From Nothophaeocryptopus gaeumannii (taxonomy: Eukaryota; Ascomycota; Dothideomycetes; Mycosphaerellales; Mycosphaerellaceae): a DNA stretch of 64,000 bases. Made by a program: the position numbers and the translations under genes. The notes beneath the pieces were generated by a model. That model made no database searches. It was not told where the DNA came from and worked only from the letters and a program-made list of their open reading frames with translations. The stretch is from positions 1,984,001 to 2,048,000 of the forward strand of contig JASISA010000025.1 of assembly GCA_031771865.1 (NCBI GenBank). The letters run 5' to 3'. Numbering within the stretch: the stretch's first letter is position 1; each line of letters opens with the position of its first letter. Shown piece after piece: positions 8,875 to 19,786 of this stretch.

Positions 8875-11700
8875 CTAGTTTCGCTGGCTAAAGAACCAGC
8901 TGTTTCGCTTATTTCCGCTCTCCTGCGCCTGCGCTTGTTGAAGACCAGCGAATGTGGGCACAGCTGGTGCATCTCCGCCACCACCGCCTCCGCGCAGTGG
9001 CTTGGCTATCCGGCCGAAGTTGCTAGCGAATGAGTTGGATGCGGGCGAGCTAGGAAGACCGCGTGTGGAGCCAGTCTTTGCTTGCTCGAGGCGCTCCTTG
9101 ACGGCCATGAGTTGCGATTCGAATCTGTTAGGTACGTTAGCTTCGCCTGTGTCGGGCGATGAGTTGTTAGTCGGGACGTACTTGTGATTGGCAAGCATGA
9201 GCTTTTCCTGGCTCTCTTGCACCAAGCCCTCTAGACCGCGAATGCGCTCACCACGAGCAACCAGCTTGCGCTCGGCGATGGCGACCTCCTTCTTAAGCTG
9301 TGCATTTTGCTCCACCAGTTGCTTCTGAACAAGAGTGAGCTGTTCAAGGTTCCGCTCCAGGAATGCAAGCTTCTTCTGCTGTTGCTTCGAGTTGCTGCTG
9401 CGCAAGATCGAGTTATACTGCTCACGAGTGCTGTCGAGGCTGATTTCGAGCTCGACGACACGCTCACACCGGTTCTGTAGATCGCGCATCAGAGACTTCT
9501 TGATCGCATCGAAGTCGGCCATTTGCTTGTTGACTGAGCCATTGGCGCCATTAATAGCTTGCTTGCGGATGGCCTCGAGTTCGCTGCGCAACCGCGCGCT
9601 CTCGTCTTGCTGCTTCGCAAGCTGCTCTTGTAGCTCGGCAGGCTCGTGGCCGCCATTCTGCTGTGAACACAGCGATTCGAAAAGGTTGCGCTTGACCTCC
9701 TCAACATCGGCCTCTGACAGGTTCTTCTCAAGCAGTTCCTGGTACGCTTTCTGAGATTCAGAAAGCTTCTGCTCCAGAATGGCCAATTGAGCACCATCAA
9801 CATGACCGTTTGCGCCAATGTTGACCTGGCGCACAAGACTTTGGACCTCCAAGAGGCGCTCCTTCAATGCACTGAGCTCTTGCGGTGCGACGACCTCGCC
9901 GCCATCTGCAATCTCCCGCAAGCTCTCGACTTGCTGGATCATCTCCCGAATTTGCAACTCGCTCTTTGACATCATGCCTTCCCCAAGGTCGAATCCGGCC
10001 ATCATCTGAGCCATACGCTCCTTCTTGAGTCTCTCCTTCTCATCGAGTAAGGCGGAAGACTCCTTAGCTGACATCTTTGCGTCTAGTAATTGATTCTTGA
10101 CATCGTCCAATTCTTGCGTGAGTTCAGCGTTGGCCTCTTTAAGGGAGTCCATGGTGATAGCGGCTTCTTTGGTCTCAAACTCGATCTTCTCGACTTGCAT
10201 CTTCAAAGCCTCGGTCTCGCCTTGCATCTTATCTTTGGCAGTCATTGCCTCTCGCTGTGACTCGCGAAGTTCTCGGAGCTCATTCCGTGCGACCTGGAGT
10301 TGCTGCTCGGCCGATTCCAGACTGCGCTCCTTCTCAGCAAGCTGGTCTTGAAGCTCGTTCTCACGCTTGAGGAACTCTTCCTTCTCATCCTTGTCAAGAG
10401 ATAGGCTGGGAGTGGCTGCCCGCTCAAGGTCCGCGCGGCTGTCAGGCCGGGGGATTCCAATGCCGTCCTGATTCTTCACTCGGCTCGTGGGTGTCTCAGC
10501 TCGTGCAGGCGCTTCAGTGGATGCCTTGAATCCGGCGGTGAGTGCCGGAATCCACTTATCCCGTGGCACCGCCTCGCCCTTTCGCCATGACGCGTTCTCG
10601 CCCTCAATAGACTGAATATATGACTCGTAGGTAGTAAGTTGTCCTTGGATCTTCCTGAGCATAGCTTTGAGCTGCGCAGGCGAAAGCTCCTCGTTGATCT
10701 TAGCCTTCTGCTTGATGGTCTTCGCGCGCTCACCGAATCGCAATGTCGAGACCGTTTCCGCATCGTTGTATGATGAGGGCGAACAGTTGATAATCAGTGT
10801 TGTCCGAGAGTTACCACCCAGCGACTCTTGCAAAATACGCGTGAGCTTGCTGTCTCTGTACGGAATGTGGTTGCTCTTTCCGTCGGAGAGGGCGTTGATG
10901 ACCATACCAAGCGCCGAGAGGGACTTGTTGATCTTCTTTGCTTCTTCCAGAGTCTGGCCACTCGCTCCGGTCTTGCCAACCTTTTCGGAACCAGCCAAAT
11001 CAACCAAGAACAATCGTCCAGCGCGGGCAGAACCAGTCTCCACGTTCTTCTGTGCGACCTCAATGACAAAGATGGAGTGTGATCGCGATGATTCCTGGTT
11101 CATGTTCGTTGCAGCCACCATTCGCGCCTGGCCACCCTTTTCAAGCACCTGGTACATCTCACCAGCCGAACCAACGTAGAATTCTCCCAGTCCCTTCACG
11201 TAAACACCCCGCTGCTTGTCCTCGTGCACCGCCAAATTGTCATTCTGTGGCACCAGCAGATCCCGAATCTTCTCCATGTAGATCTCCATGTAGCTCACCT
11301 TCACAGTGAACTCCAGACTGCCATCGCTCTGCATGATGCTGGAGAAAATCTGCTCGACGATTCTCGGAATTATACCCATCTGATTTGATTCGTGGATATC
11401 GGAGCCCATCATCGTATATGTTTTACCTGATCCAGTCTGGCCATAGGCAAAGACCGTGCCATTGTAGCCAGCCAGCACATCGTCGACAGTCGGGCGGATA
11501 GAGTAATTGAAAATGTCCTCTTGAGCGGTGTTGGTAGGAAATACGCGATCGAACGTAAAGGCACCGGAGGCCTCCTTGGAGGTGACGGTACAAGTATCGG
11601 TGCCCTCGAAGCTGACGATCTGTTCGCTGCCGGCGGCTTGCTCGATCTTGTTTTGCGGTCTAAAACGAGCGACGACCTTGATCGTGTTGGCGGTCGCCAT
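8875..11700 (-). CDS. conventional kinesin heavy chain (kinesin-1)
   Basis: This is a plus-end-directed microtubule motor that carries vesicles and the Spitzenkörper supply to the hyphal tip. The motor domain covers residues 1 to about 330, with P-loop Gly-Gln-Thr-Gly-Ser-Gly-Lys-Thr at 87-94, switch I Asn-Gln-Glu-Ser-Ser-Arg-Ser-His at 201-208 and switch II Leu-Val-Asp-Leu-Ala-Gly-Ser-Glu at 232-239. Long heptad coiled coils follow, then a Gly/Ser/Arg-rich tail. The uninterrupted frame is 941 codons. However, 9181-9125 is a 57-nt in-frame intron (GTACGT donor, CTAAC branch sites, TAACAG acceptor). Removing it restores Asn-His-Lys-Phe-Glu-Ser-Gln, as in homologues, and gives 922 residues, the usual size for fungal kinesin-1. 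The start at 11700 fits the family N-terminus. Confidence 0.95.
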   Translation of the reverse strand: MATANTIKVVARFRPQNKIEQAAGSEQIVSFEGTDTCTVTSKEASGAFTFDRVFPTNTAQEDIFNYSIRPTVDDVLAGYNGTVFAYGQTGSGKTYTMMGSDIHESNQMGIIPRIVEQIFSSIMQSDGSLEFTVKVSYMEIYMEKIRDLLVPQNDNLAVHEDKQRGVYVKGLGEFYVGSAGEMYQVLEKGGQARMVAATNMNQESSRSHSIFVIEVAQKNVETGSARAGRLFLVDLAGSEKVGKTGASGQTLEEAKKINKSLSALGMVINALSDGKSNHIPYRDSKLTRILQESLGGNSRTTLIINCSPSSYNDAETVSTLRFGERAKTIKQKAKINEELSPAQLKAMLRKIQGQLTTYESYIQSIEGENASWRKGEAVPRDKWIPALTAGFKASTEAPARAETPTSRVKNQDGIGIPRPDSRADLERAATPSLSLDKDEKEEFLKRENELQDQLAEKERSLESAEQQLQVARNELRELRESQREAMTAKDKMQGETEALKMQVEKIEFETKEAAITMDSLKEANAELTQELDDVKNQLLDAKMSAKESSALLDEKERLKKERMAQMMAGFDLGEGMMSKSELQIREMIQQVESLREIADGGEVVAPQELSALKERLLEVQSLVRQVNIGANGHVDGAQLAILEQKLSESQKAYQELLEKNLSEADVEEVKRNLFESLCSQQNGGHEPAELQEQLAKQQDESARLRSELEAIRKQAINGANGSVNKQMADFDAIKKSLMRDLQNRCERVVELEISLDSTREQYNSILRSSNSKQQQKKLAFLERNLEQLTLVQKQLVEQNAQLKKEVAIAERKLVARGERIRGLEGLVQESQEKLMLANHKYVPTNNSSPDTGEANVPNRFESQLMAVKERLEQAKTGSTRGLPSSPASNSFASNFGRIAKPLRGGGGGGDAPAVPTFAGLQQAQAQESGNKRNSWFFSQRN

Positions 11701-12822
11701 GCTGGGTGATGTAATGCGACGGTGACGCGTGTTTCAGGGCCGTTGCCCTCGTGTATGCGTGGGTTGCGCGTATACCTATCGACGGTCGTGATTTCGCGGA
11801 TTGTGTCGGGGTCCCTGAAGGCAGCGCGATTGTGCCTGAGTCGAGGCACCGATAGCGATACCCGCCGCGCAATTCGCGTCGAAGCGCTCGCAGTGGACGA
11901 TGGGGGTGAGAGATGTTCGGAGGGGCGGAGGACAGCGAGCGCGAGGTGTTGTCGCTGTCGCTGCTGCTGCTTTGGAGAAAGGAGGGATGGTGATCGACAG
12001 TCAAGGAAGTGCGGAACCGCCCGTCGTCAACATGCTGATGAATTCTAGTTTTCGGCTGGCAACCAGAACATTCACGCTCAGCATTCACTACGAAATCTTG
12101 CTACAACAAAGAACACACGACGCGGCAGACTGCGGCAGGATTCAGGAGAAAAGGGCATGACGACCGATGGTTGCGGCTGTCTCACATGGCATAAGGCTGC
12201 AGTCTTCCGCCGGGGACCCAGAGGCAGGCAATGACCCAGTAACATTTCGTCCCTCTCTCCGTTCAGTTGACTTGCCATTATACAAGGTACTGCATGCTTT
12301 GATGTGACTTTCTTCACATCTCCTTCATAGCGGCCATCTGTATACAATGTCGGTGGCCACAATGCCATACTCGATCCTCCAAAGCACCTCAACTTCCAGC
12401 ACGAGAACCAGAGCATCTATCCAGAAGCTGACAAGCTTCCTATGAATTTGATATCATGTAGTCCCGGGAATATTCATCTGTAAGCTGCATCCACATACAT
12501 TCGTTTGAGTCACTCGTTTGACGACTATTTCAATGTTGGCGCAGTGACATTTTGCTCCTGCTTGACTCAGGGTTCGATTGCGGACTTATTCCTTGCATGA
12601 TTCTGTGCTTACTTGGCCAGCCCAACTCTGTTCTATTCTCATTGACAGTAGGCGCGTGAGTTTTACAGCCCCTCTTTTGCGAGCATGTCTATACTCTGTC
12701 AGCCATTCTGGTCGGCTGCAGCGACTTTCATGCAGACTTACCAGCGATGCTCAGGTAGAAAGCGATTGCATTAAAGCTATGTCAAGATTAGCAACAGCAC
12801 GTATCTTGCGGCGACACATGAC
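11701..12822. other. kinesin upstream region and intergenic
   Basis: About 1.1 kb lie between the kinesin start and the lipase stop. This must hold the kinesin promoter and 5' UTR. Short frames on both strands lack domains or codon support. Confidence 0.5.
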
Positions 12823-13933
12823 TCACTTTCTTTTCCGTCCAGTGAGCTCCCAGAAATACCATCTCAACCTATTCGTCCAGTTAATAAGATCCAGATGGCT
12901 GACATGATCCAAAGTCCCCTTATACGTTCCCCATCGGCTGCTCTCAACGCTGACAAGTCCATCATTTGGCCCTTCGATCGGCTCGATAATTTGATGCGAC
13001 TTCCTGAACACTGACAAGAGATGGGGCTGGAGGGCAGCACCATAGCTATAATACCTGACACCATCAACATCCGGTGTCCTTGGATTGAACGATTTGGCCA
13101 TGTAATCTCTCGTCAGCTGTCGAAAAGCTCCGGTCTCCATGCCGAAGAACTCCAGAGCTTTGTAGAGTTTGGGTACGTTGGTGACTCCAATACGTTTGAA
13201 AATGTAGTCTGCGAAAGAGGAGCCTCGGTGTGGACTTGCCACTGTGGTGAGGGAGAGTACCTCGACGTTTGGTGGTCGCAAGCGCGAGATCATATGTCTT
13301 GCATCGAGACCTCTGCAGAAGCCATTAGTTGGTACGCCCATTCGCTGGAGGAAGGCACCCCATACCCCTGTAATTGATTAGCTATGGGCTCCCAAGACGC
13401 CTTCATCCACTGTCACAAACCATGCTATGTCTGTAGAATTGTTAGCTTACGTGCAGATGGAGTATATATGTTAGGACGACATACGCGATGATGTTGACCG
13501 CCTTGCCTTTCGCTTGTCTCTCTATAGACTCCGCAAGCTTCGCCGCTCGCACCTCTATCCTCCCTGATGGCGGGACAGCAGTGGTGATGACTTCCACATT
13601 CTTCGCCGCCAGAGCCTGCTTGATGCCATACCAGTATTCGATGCCCTTCAAATTGCCCCACGCCGGCCGAAATTCATCGAACCCGAGAAGTCCATGAGCC
13701 AAGATAATAGGATGCTTCGGTGCCTCATAGGCTGACTTGATGACAGCGAAGTCGTCCTCGATGAGATCGTCAAAATCGGATAGACGCGGGTCCTTGGTAT
13801 CCTTTGCTCGCTGTTCCTCTGCCCGCCTCATCAGGCGAGTGGGATTGTGGAAGCACGCTCTCTGCCGGCTACTGACAACACGCAGAGCACAGCCGCGCCG
13901 TCTCAAAGCGGTGCGATGAAGCTTGGTGAGCAT
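12823..13933 (-). CDS. alpha/beta-hydrolase, triacylglycerol lipase-like
   Basis: Exons are 13933-13485, 13430-13421 (10 nt), 13367-13366 (2 nt) and 13312-12823; introns are 54, 53 and 53 nt. Each intron has a GT donor, a CTAAC/CTAAT branch site and an ACAG or GCAG acceptor. Splicing totals 951 nt, or 316 residues. It builds the nucleophile elbow Ala-His-Ser-Met-Gly-Gly, which no other arrangement I tried gives in frame. Oxyanion motif His-Gly-Leu-Leu-Gly-Phe and a Ser-Arg-Trp-Gly-Thr-Tyr-Lys-Gly-Thr-Leu...His segment carrying the likely catalytic His match fungal lipases of this family. The Arg-rich N-terminus, with no acidic residue for 40 residues, resembles a mitochondrial presequence. 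The first ATG is at 13933; the open frame extends six codons upstream without an ATG. Confidence 0.88.
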
Positions 13934-14805
13934 GCCTATGCCTCCCTCCAAAACGCGATACCCCAGTCAAAAGCCGAACGTGAAGTTGAATGTCTCCCGT
14001 CGGCGCGGACTTGGGTATTGGCATATGACGTCATTCTGTTCACATGCCAAACTGCGGCTCTGTGGCCCTCTGGGAAAAATTTATAGCGCCTGGAGATTGA
14101 AATGCATATGTGAGATATATTCGTGTCACGAGATGTCAATTTCGGAAATATGTTTGCTGTTTGGGCCCTGCAGACGGCAGCGTCGACAAGGATTGACATG
14201 GAACCCGATCTCTTGTCACAATACGGCACCAGTCACCGGGAATGAAGATTGATAGATTGATCAACATCAACAAACGGCAAGAAGGGAGATTCTTGCGGTC
14301 TTACAGCAGTTCCGTTAGATGATAGATGATTGGTGGGACAGATCGTCTTTTCCAGTCATTCTCCCGCAACGACATCAATCTTCACTGCGCCGGGGACGAA
14401 CTCTTCTAGCTATTGTGCGCTTCACATGTAGACCATCTTGATACGGGCTATGGGATTGCGCACGTGAATAATTTGCCATCGCGAGTGATCAGTCCCGACC
14501 TGCCTGAAGATTCAAGACGATGTCTGATAGTATCTGGGCCTCGAGGAGCGAATTTACGGCAGGCTTGGACGAAGCCTCCGCTCGAGATGGCGAGCAACAT
14601 GCCAAGTCCAGTAAAACTCTTTCCCATCTTCCACGTGTTTTTGATAGTGACGAGGTCGTTCGCCGACACAAATTCTGAGCATTATCGTCTGGTCTCACAT
14701 GCCCGCAAAGTATTAATCGTACCACTGTCGTCATGACACCTGCAACACCTCTTGTTGTAGTAGCTTGTGATCGCTACACCCTCCACCTATAGTAAGCTCA
14801 CCCTG
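13934..14805. other. intergenic, nothing recognised
   Basis: This is the lipase promoter side. Short frames exist (for example 14448-14669 on minus) but have no domain or partner exon. Confidence 0.45.
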
Positions 14806-15207
14806 TCAAGAAGGGTCTTCCATCGGCAAGGAGGGCCTGTAAGCTCTGCTATAATACATGTAGCGCCTCTTGTTTTGGCGCTTCCTGGTAAGATGGCTAG
14901 AGTGATTTGCGTCTTCCATGTCCAGCAAGCTGAATGGAGACATGTCATCGGCGGGCTTGCGAAGCGTCGAAAGGTCGGCAAATTTTGTAAAACCCATGAG
15001 ACCGCAGGGATACAATCAGCTTGCGCTTCCCCATACTTTATGAGTGGCATTGCTCTTAGCGGGAACAAGTCCGGATAGGCCAGTGGAAGCGCCAACATCA
15101 GACGAGCCGGCTGTCTGTAGAGCGGCAGCCAAGTCAACAGCGCAGAGGCCGAGACGACGCGGTGAAGTCTCGTTGTAGGCAGTCGCGGCAGCACTGATTG
15201 ATGCCAT
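14806..15207 (-). pseudogene. possible decayed gene, one in-frame stop
   Basis: On minus, a single frame from an ATG at 15207 reads about 63 codons to a TGA at 15018-15016, then continues open in the same frame for about 70 codons to 14806. The composition on both sides (Asp-Asp-Met-Ser-Pro-Phe-Ser-Leu-Leu-Asp, basic tail) looks coded. TGA is one transition from CGA. No family is recognised. It could equally be a short chance frame. Confidence 0.25.
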
Positions 15208-17328
15208 AGTCGTTGAGTAGGAGATGCGTCGGCCATAAGCTATGTCTCCCAGGGAGTGACGGCTCGGACTAGCTGCACTTCTTCAATATCGCAGTCTCAC
15301 TTCGGAGAAATCTTCCAAGTGTAGGTTGGCCTCCACGAACATCCCCATGTCCTCCACACGACGTTGCTATCCAGGGCCTGGAGAAGCAAAGCTAGAGCTA
15401 GATTGCCGGCAATTGAAGGTTATCTGAGAATACTGCGCGCGAGCCTTGAAGCGCGGTCTCTGTAGTTAGGGCATCCGTGTAAGAAGCCTATATCGATCTC
15501 GTCGGTCCCAATGATGAGTATGACATGCGACCAATCTATGGGCCTTGTTCAGCGCGTATTATCGTGACACTAAAGATATGCCACAATTACGGAGTTCAGG
15601 CGAGAGTGTCGCCTGAAATAAACCCTCAGATGTGAGAAGCCTGCAAGTATTCACACCGAAGAATGCTGCCACCCTCGAGTGGGCAGTGAGCTTGAGGCGT
15701 CTTGGTGTGAACTCTGATCAACTGGGATTAGAGCCACGTTCGCGTCATGTGGTGAATGCTCAGCATATATTTGTTGAAGATTCCAAACTCGCGAACAGAT
15801 CTTGTCCAGCAAGCGCTGCGTTCAATGACTGCGCGCTTCGCTGCCGGCTTCAATGGCGGTGAGGAGAGGAGATGTTGTCGGAAAAACTGTTTCACTATGG
15901 GGCCGACTAGACAGGCTCGTTGTTCTCCATCGGCAAAGCTGTTGACACCAAGCCAAAGAAAGTGAGAGCTGTCAGTCTGTTCCACAATTGCATCATGCAA
16001 ATCACAGCGCCTTTGCGTAGAAATATTGTGCATAAATGCACTGTAGCGAGCTTGGGCTATGGATGAAAAGGATAGAACGGCTATCGGATATGCAAGCGGT
16101 GCCGGAAGATCAGCGTAGATAGTAGATAGTCTGGCAAGCCTGCAGAGCTTGCAAGGAAAAGTCGGCCATCAATGACTGAAGAAGATGGCTGAAGTGATGA
16201 TCTTATCGCGTCGAAAGGGTGAGCCACGCAAGACACAATACTTCTCGAAATTCGTTGGTTCTGCCGTCCTTTTCAAGTCCGAGTGGACTACAGCGGCGTG
16301 AAGACGACCACCCATTCGCGCTGTGAGAAAGATAGTCGTAAGAAGATCGTCCTCGGCGCGCGCGGCTTGACAGCTGTAGGTGGCTCTGTGGGTTCGACGC
16401 GCAAATAGGAAGTGTCAGCGGCCTCCCGAGCGCTATCTGCCTGACAACTCGAAGTACTTTGCAGTAGTCGCAGTAGTATATACAATACATTCTTTCCATC
16501 ATCCTGTCCTCGGTCAAGAGATACCATGCCAGAAGTCATGAAGATCCTCGCTGACTCCTATCTGCCCGTCCACGCATCCTGGGATGAGTGACGTATCGCT
16601 GCCTCTGGGGGACAAGGTCTGAAGGGGACTGCGCCGCTTTTGGAGAGACCTCTCGTGACACCGGACGAGGGTGCGGTGGCAAGCCGGAGGCAAGCCGAGA
16701 GGGCGGCGTACCGTTGTCGTCGTCTTCACGAAGACACAGCCCGCCGCGACGTAACGTTTACAATGTCGCAAGCGCCCGAGGGTGCTCGGCACCTCGAGTG
16801 AAGATGACTACTGTCCAGGAGCGCATTCCAGGGCTCAGATTGATGCGGACCCACGTTGCAGCAGCAGCAATAAGCTTCTCCCGATTGAGTGCAGACGACC
16901 GCTGCTCTTGAACGTCACCGCGGTCGGCAGGCCTCTGGGACGCAGCCATCTTTCCCTGCAGCTCCACCGCATCCTTACTGGCCTTGTTGTAGTCGTGGTT
17001 AACACTCTGTCCTACCCATCCTACCAACCTACCTGTACCCATGAGCCTGCATGCAACAAGAAGCCTTCCGCAACCTCTTTGCCGCACTGCTCCTCAAATG
17101 CAACTCCAACAGCGCTAGGCCTCTAATGTCCAATTGTTAGACCCTGCAGCTCCCTCTGTACTTTGTACTGCCAGAGGACGCACCATTGCACCACTGCACC
17201 ACTACATCTCCTTTCCACCCACGACCAACCGCTCCAACACCCAGCCGCCAGTATCGCCTGCAACATTTTCTCACATGTGGTAGTCGGAGCGCTCGTGAGC
17301 AGAGCCGCAAACACGAGAGGCTGGCGTC
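15208..17328. other. 2.1-kb gene-free stretch
   Basis: No protein, RNA gene or element is recognised. Only short, domain-less frames occur on either strand. The last few hundred bases are the promoter and leader of the coiled-coil gene and contain a small CACCACTG-type direct repeat near 17185-17205. Confidence 0.45.
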
Positions 17329-17893
17329 ATGACATCAGAGGCCAGCACGCTCCCTTCGATTGAGGAGCCGACCATGCACGCCATACAAAACGCGCCCTCG
17401 CCGCTTTCGTCACCAGAATCGAGCGCAATCGCCAGCGAAGATGACACAATGACCACCACACGCATAGGAAGGCCGAAGATAGGAAGCAGAAAAAGTAGCG
17501 GTACCATGATAGTATCGCGCGACTCTGTAACAACGGTGGTCGACCCGGATTTTGACGAAAACGACGTTCGGACAATGTCGCCACGGCGGAACAGTGAAGA
17601 AGTCGACAAACTGGGCGAAGAGGCGCGAAAAGATCTTATCGAGCAAGCCAAAATACTTCAGATGAGCCTGCAGGCCATAGTGGACCGCGTGGAAACTGTC
17701 AAGACGGAGCACGAGAAGCTCGAAGGCGGAAACAAGTTCCTGCAGTCGTACGTATCCACTGTCTTCTCACACTGTCTTACACTTGGACGTCTTGCTAATA
17801 CATTGCAGATACATCGGCGAACTCATGCAAACGTCAAAGATCACCTCATCAGCGCCGCCCAAGTCAAAGGGCAAGGGCCGAAGCGGCAAGTGA
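17329..17893 (+). CDS. short coiled-coil protein, SCOC-like (DUF2205)
   Basis: Two exons, 17329-17747 and 17809-17893, flank a 61-nt intron (GTACGT donor, GCTAAT branch, TTGCAG acceptor) and give 167 residues. The N-terminal half is Ser/Thr/Pro-rich with a basic Arg-Arg stretch. From about residue 95 a heptad coiled coil runs (Leu-Ile-Glu-Gln-Ala-Lys-Ile-Leu-Gln-x-Ser-Leu-Gln-Ala-Ile-Val-Asp-Arg-Val) and ends in a Lys/Gly-rich tail. The core matches the SCOC family, which in animals binds Arl GTPases at the Golgi; a similar Golgi or trafficking role here is inference. Reading through the intron gives a longer 237-codon frame whose tail does not fit the family. Confidence 0.8.
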
Positions 17894-18829
17894 AGAACAA
17901 CATCACTGCAGCTACTTGCATTGTACCAACATCATCATCAGCAACTATCGTCGGCTGCCCATTTGCAGCATTTAGCATGGCGTGGAATGGTTTGAATTTC
18001 ACTCGGCATAGGGGGGTTGCGACTGCATCAACAGTCGCTTAATCGGCGGTTGCATACAAACGGCGAATGAGGCGCAGGGTAATGGGCGGAAGACACTTAT
18101 TGAGCACGCAAGTCATGTGTATTATAATGACTGAACTAGTGTGGATGGCATGCATTGGGGAGGGAAGAGGAAAGAATTCGACAAGTGAAACGTTCAATAA
18201 GATATCATGTCCGTCTGAACAAGCAAGGTGACTCTACGTGTGCTACTCATTGGTCCCGGCCATTGGGAATGCTCCTAGCCAGTCCACCCACCCGCTCGCC
18301 TCCCAGATACTATCCGGTGGATGACCAAGTGCTCCTCTCGTACCTTGACTCGGCCGAAGAGCGTCAGGGTTAGGGATAGCCAACACGTAGCCAACACGTG
18401 GGAAGATGAAGCATGGAATGCGAAGAGTATATTCAGGGTCAAGAGCAGCCAGATGATCTCTTCTACGCATATGTGTTTCACACGCATTGGAACGACTCGA
18501 AGGGGCAACAAGACGGAAGCGATGAAGTCTTGATGAGTGAAGACTGGCGTTTTTGGCGCGCTTGACATTGAGCAACGCATGCCCAAGCCAATACACGCGG
18601 ATATGCCGAGCTTCGTGAGCTTCGTCGTTCTCCAAACGATGGATTCCACAGACCACGCTCTTCGGAGCCAGCCCCGTGAAACGACCTCCGACAGCAAGGA
18701 CATGCCTTCATAAACGGGTGCTGGCATCGACTGTCTGACCATCTTGGAAGATTGGATGTAGCCAACAGCATACGAACAAGGTCACAGTTCTGCCATTCAT
18801 CCAACCCTCATACCAAGCCCACTACAAGT
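17894..18829. other. intergenic between convergent genes
   Basis: About 940 nt lie between the stop of the coiled-coil gene and the stop of the PEP-mutase family gene. Two overlapping minus frames (18243-18742) have no domain or start context I can support. Confidence 0.5.
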
Positions 18830-19786
18830 CTACTGATACGCTTTCCCACCCACACTCTCATCAAAAGCCATCAGCTCATTCAACCCACACGTCTCAAACA
18901 AAGCTCCCGGACCCATCTTCTGATCCTTTGGCGGCTGACCCGTCTTCTTCAATGCCTCCAATGATTGTGTAAAAGCCGGCACGACTGCTTCCATGCCCAG
19001 ACAAGGCCAAATCACGATCCTGAAGCCCATTTTGTTCGCCTCGTCGTTGGAAACTTGAGGTGTTCGACCTCCTTGGACCATATTCAACAACACGGGAATT
19101 TTGGGTAATTGCTCAATGACCTTCTTGGCTTCGTCCAGATCTTGGATGGCTTCGAAGAAGAGTGCGTCGACGCCAATCTCCGCCGCCGTCTTCAATCGTT
19201 CGATAGCCTCGTCGTATCCTCCCTTGCCTTCTGTGTCTTTGCCCGCCCTCGCATCCGTCCTCGCAATAATCAAGATATCATCTCGACTCTCATCTCTCGC
19301 CTTGCATGCCGCTCGGAGACGGTTGTAGTAGACTTCCCGACTAACCAACAACTTTCCTGAAAGATGTCCACATCTCTTCTCTTGCACCTGATCCTCAATA
19401 TGCAGTCCCGCTACGCCCGATCTCGCATACGATTGAACTGTCCTCTTTATGTTTATCGGTCCTCCATACCCCGTATCCGCATCCGCAATCACCGGCACAT
19501 TTGGAGCAATCGCCGCGATCATGGCTGCGTTTTGATGCATGTCGTTGAAGGTGGCGAGGCCGAGATCTGCCATTCCCAAGCGGGACATGGATGTTCCTGC
19601 GCCTGTCATGTAGAGGCATTGGAAGCCTGCTGCTAAGGCGAGACGGGCTGTGATGCCGTCGTAGACGCCGGGGGCTATGACGGTTTTGGTGGGATCGGAG
19701 AGCATTTCTCGAAGGCGGGAGACGCCTGACGTGGGCTTGGATGGGCCATTGCTGTGGGCTTTGATGATTGTGTCGGCGGCTGCCAT
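18830..19786 (-). CDS. PEP mutase / isocitrate lyase superfamily enzyme
   Basis: A single frame of 318 residues starts at ATG 19786. The fold and motifs are those of carboxyvinyl-carboxyphosphonate phosphorylmutase-like lyases: Asp-Ala-Asp-Thr-Gly-Tyr-Gly at 102-108 (Mg-binding), Glu-Asp-Gln at 131-133, and the flexible-loop signature Lys-Arg-Cys-Gly-His at 137-141 that supplies the catalytic Cys in C-C lyases such as 2-methylisocitrate lyase, oxaloacetate hydrolase and dimethylmalate lyase. These cleave or hydrolyse 2-oxo/2-hydroxy acids. Which substrate is used cannot be read from the sequence. There is no obvious mitochondrial or peroxisomal signal. The length is normal for the short members of the family. 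Confidence 0.88.
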   Translation of the reverse strand: MAAADTIIKAHSNGPSKPTSGVSRLREMLSDPTKTVIAPGVYDGITARLALAAGFQCLYMTGAGTSMSRLGMADLGLATFNDMHQNAAMIAAIAPNVPVIADADTGYGGPINIKRTVQSYARSGVAGLHIEDQVQEKRCGHLSGKLLVSREVYYNRLRAACKARDESRDDILIIARTDARAGKDTEGKGGYDEAIERLKTAAEIGVDALFFEAIQDLDEAKKVIEQLPKIPVLLNMVQGGRTPQVSNDEANKMGFRIVIWPCLGMEAVVPAFTQSLEALKKTGQPPKDQKMGPGALFETCGLNELMAFDESVGGKAYQ

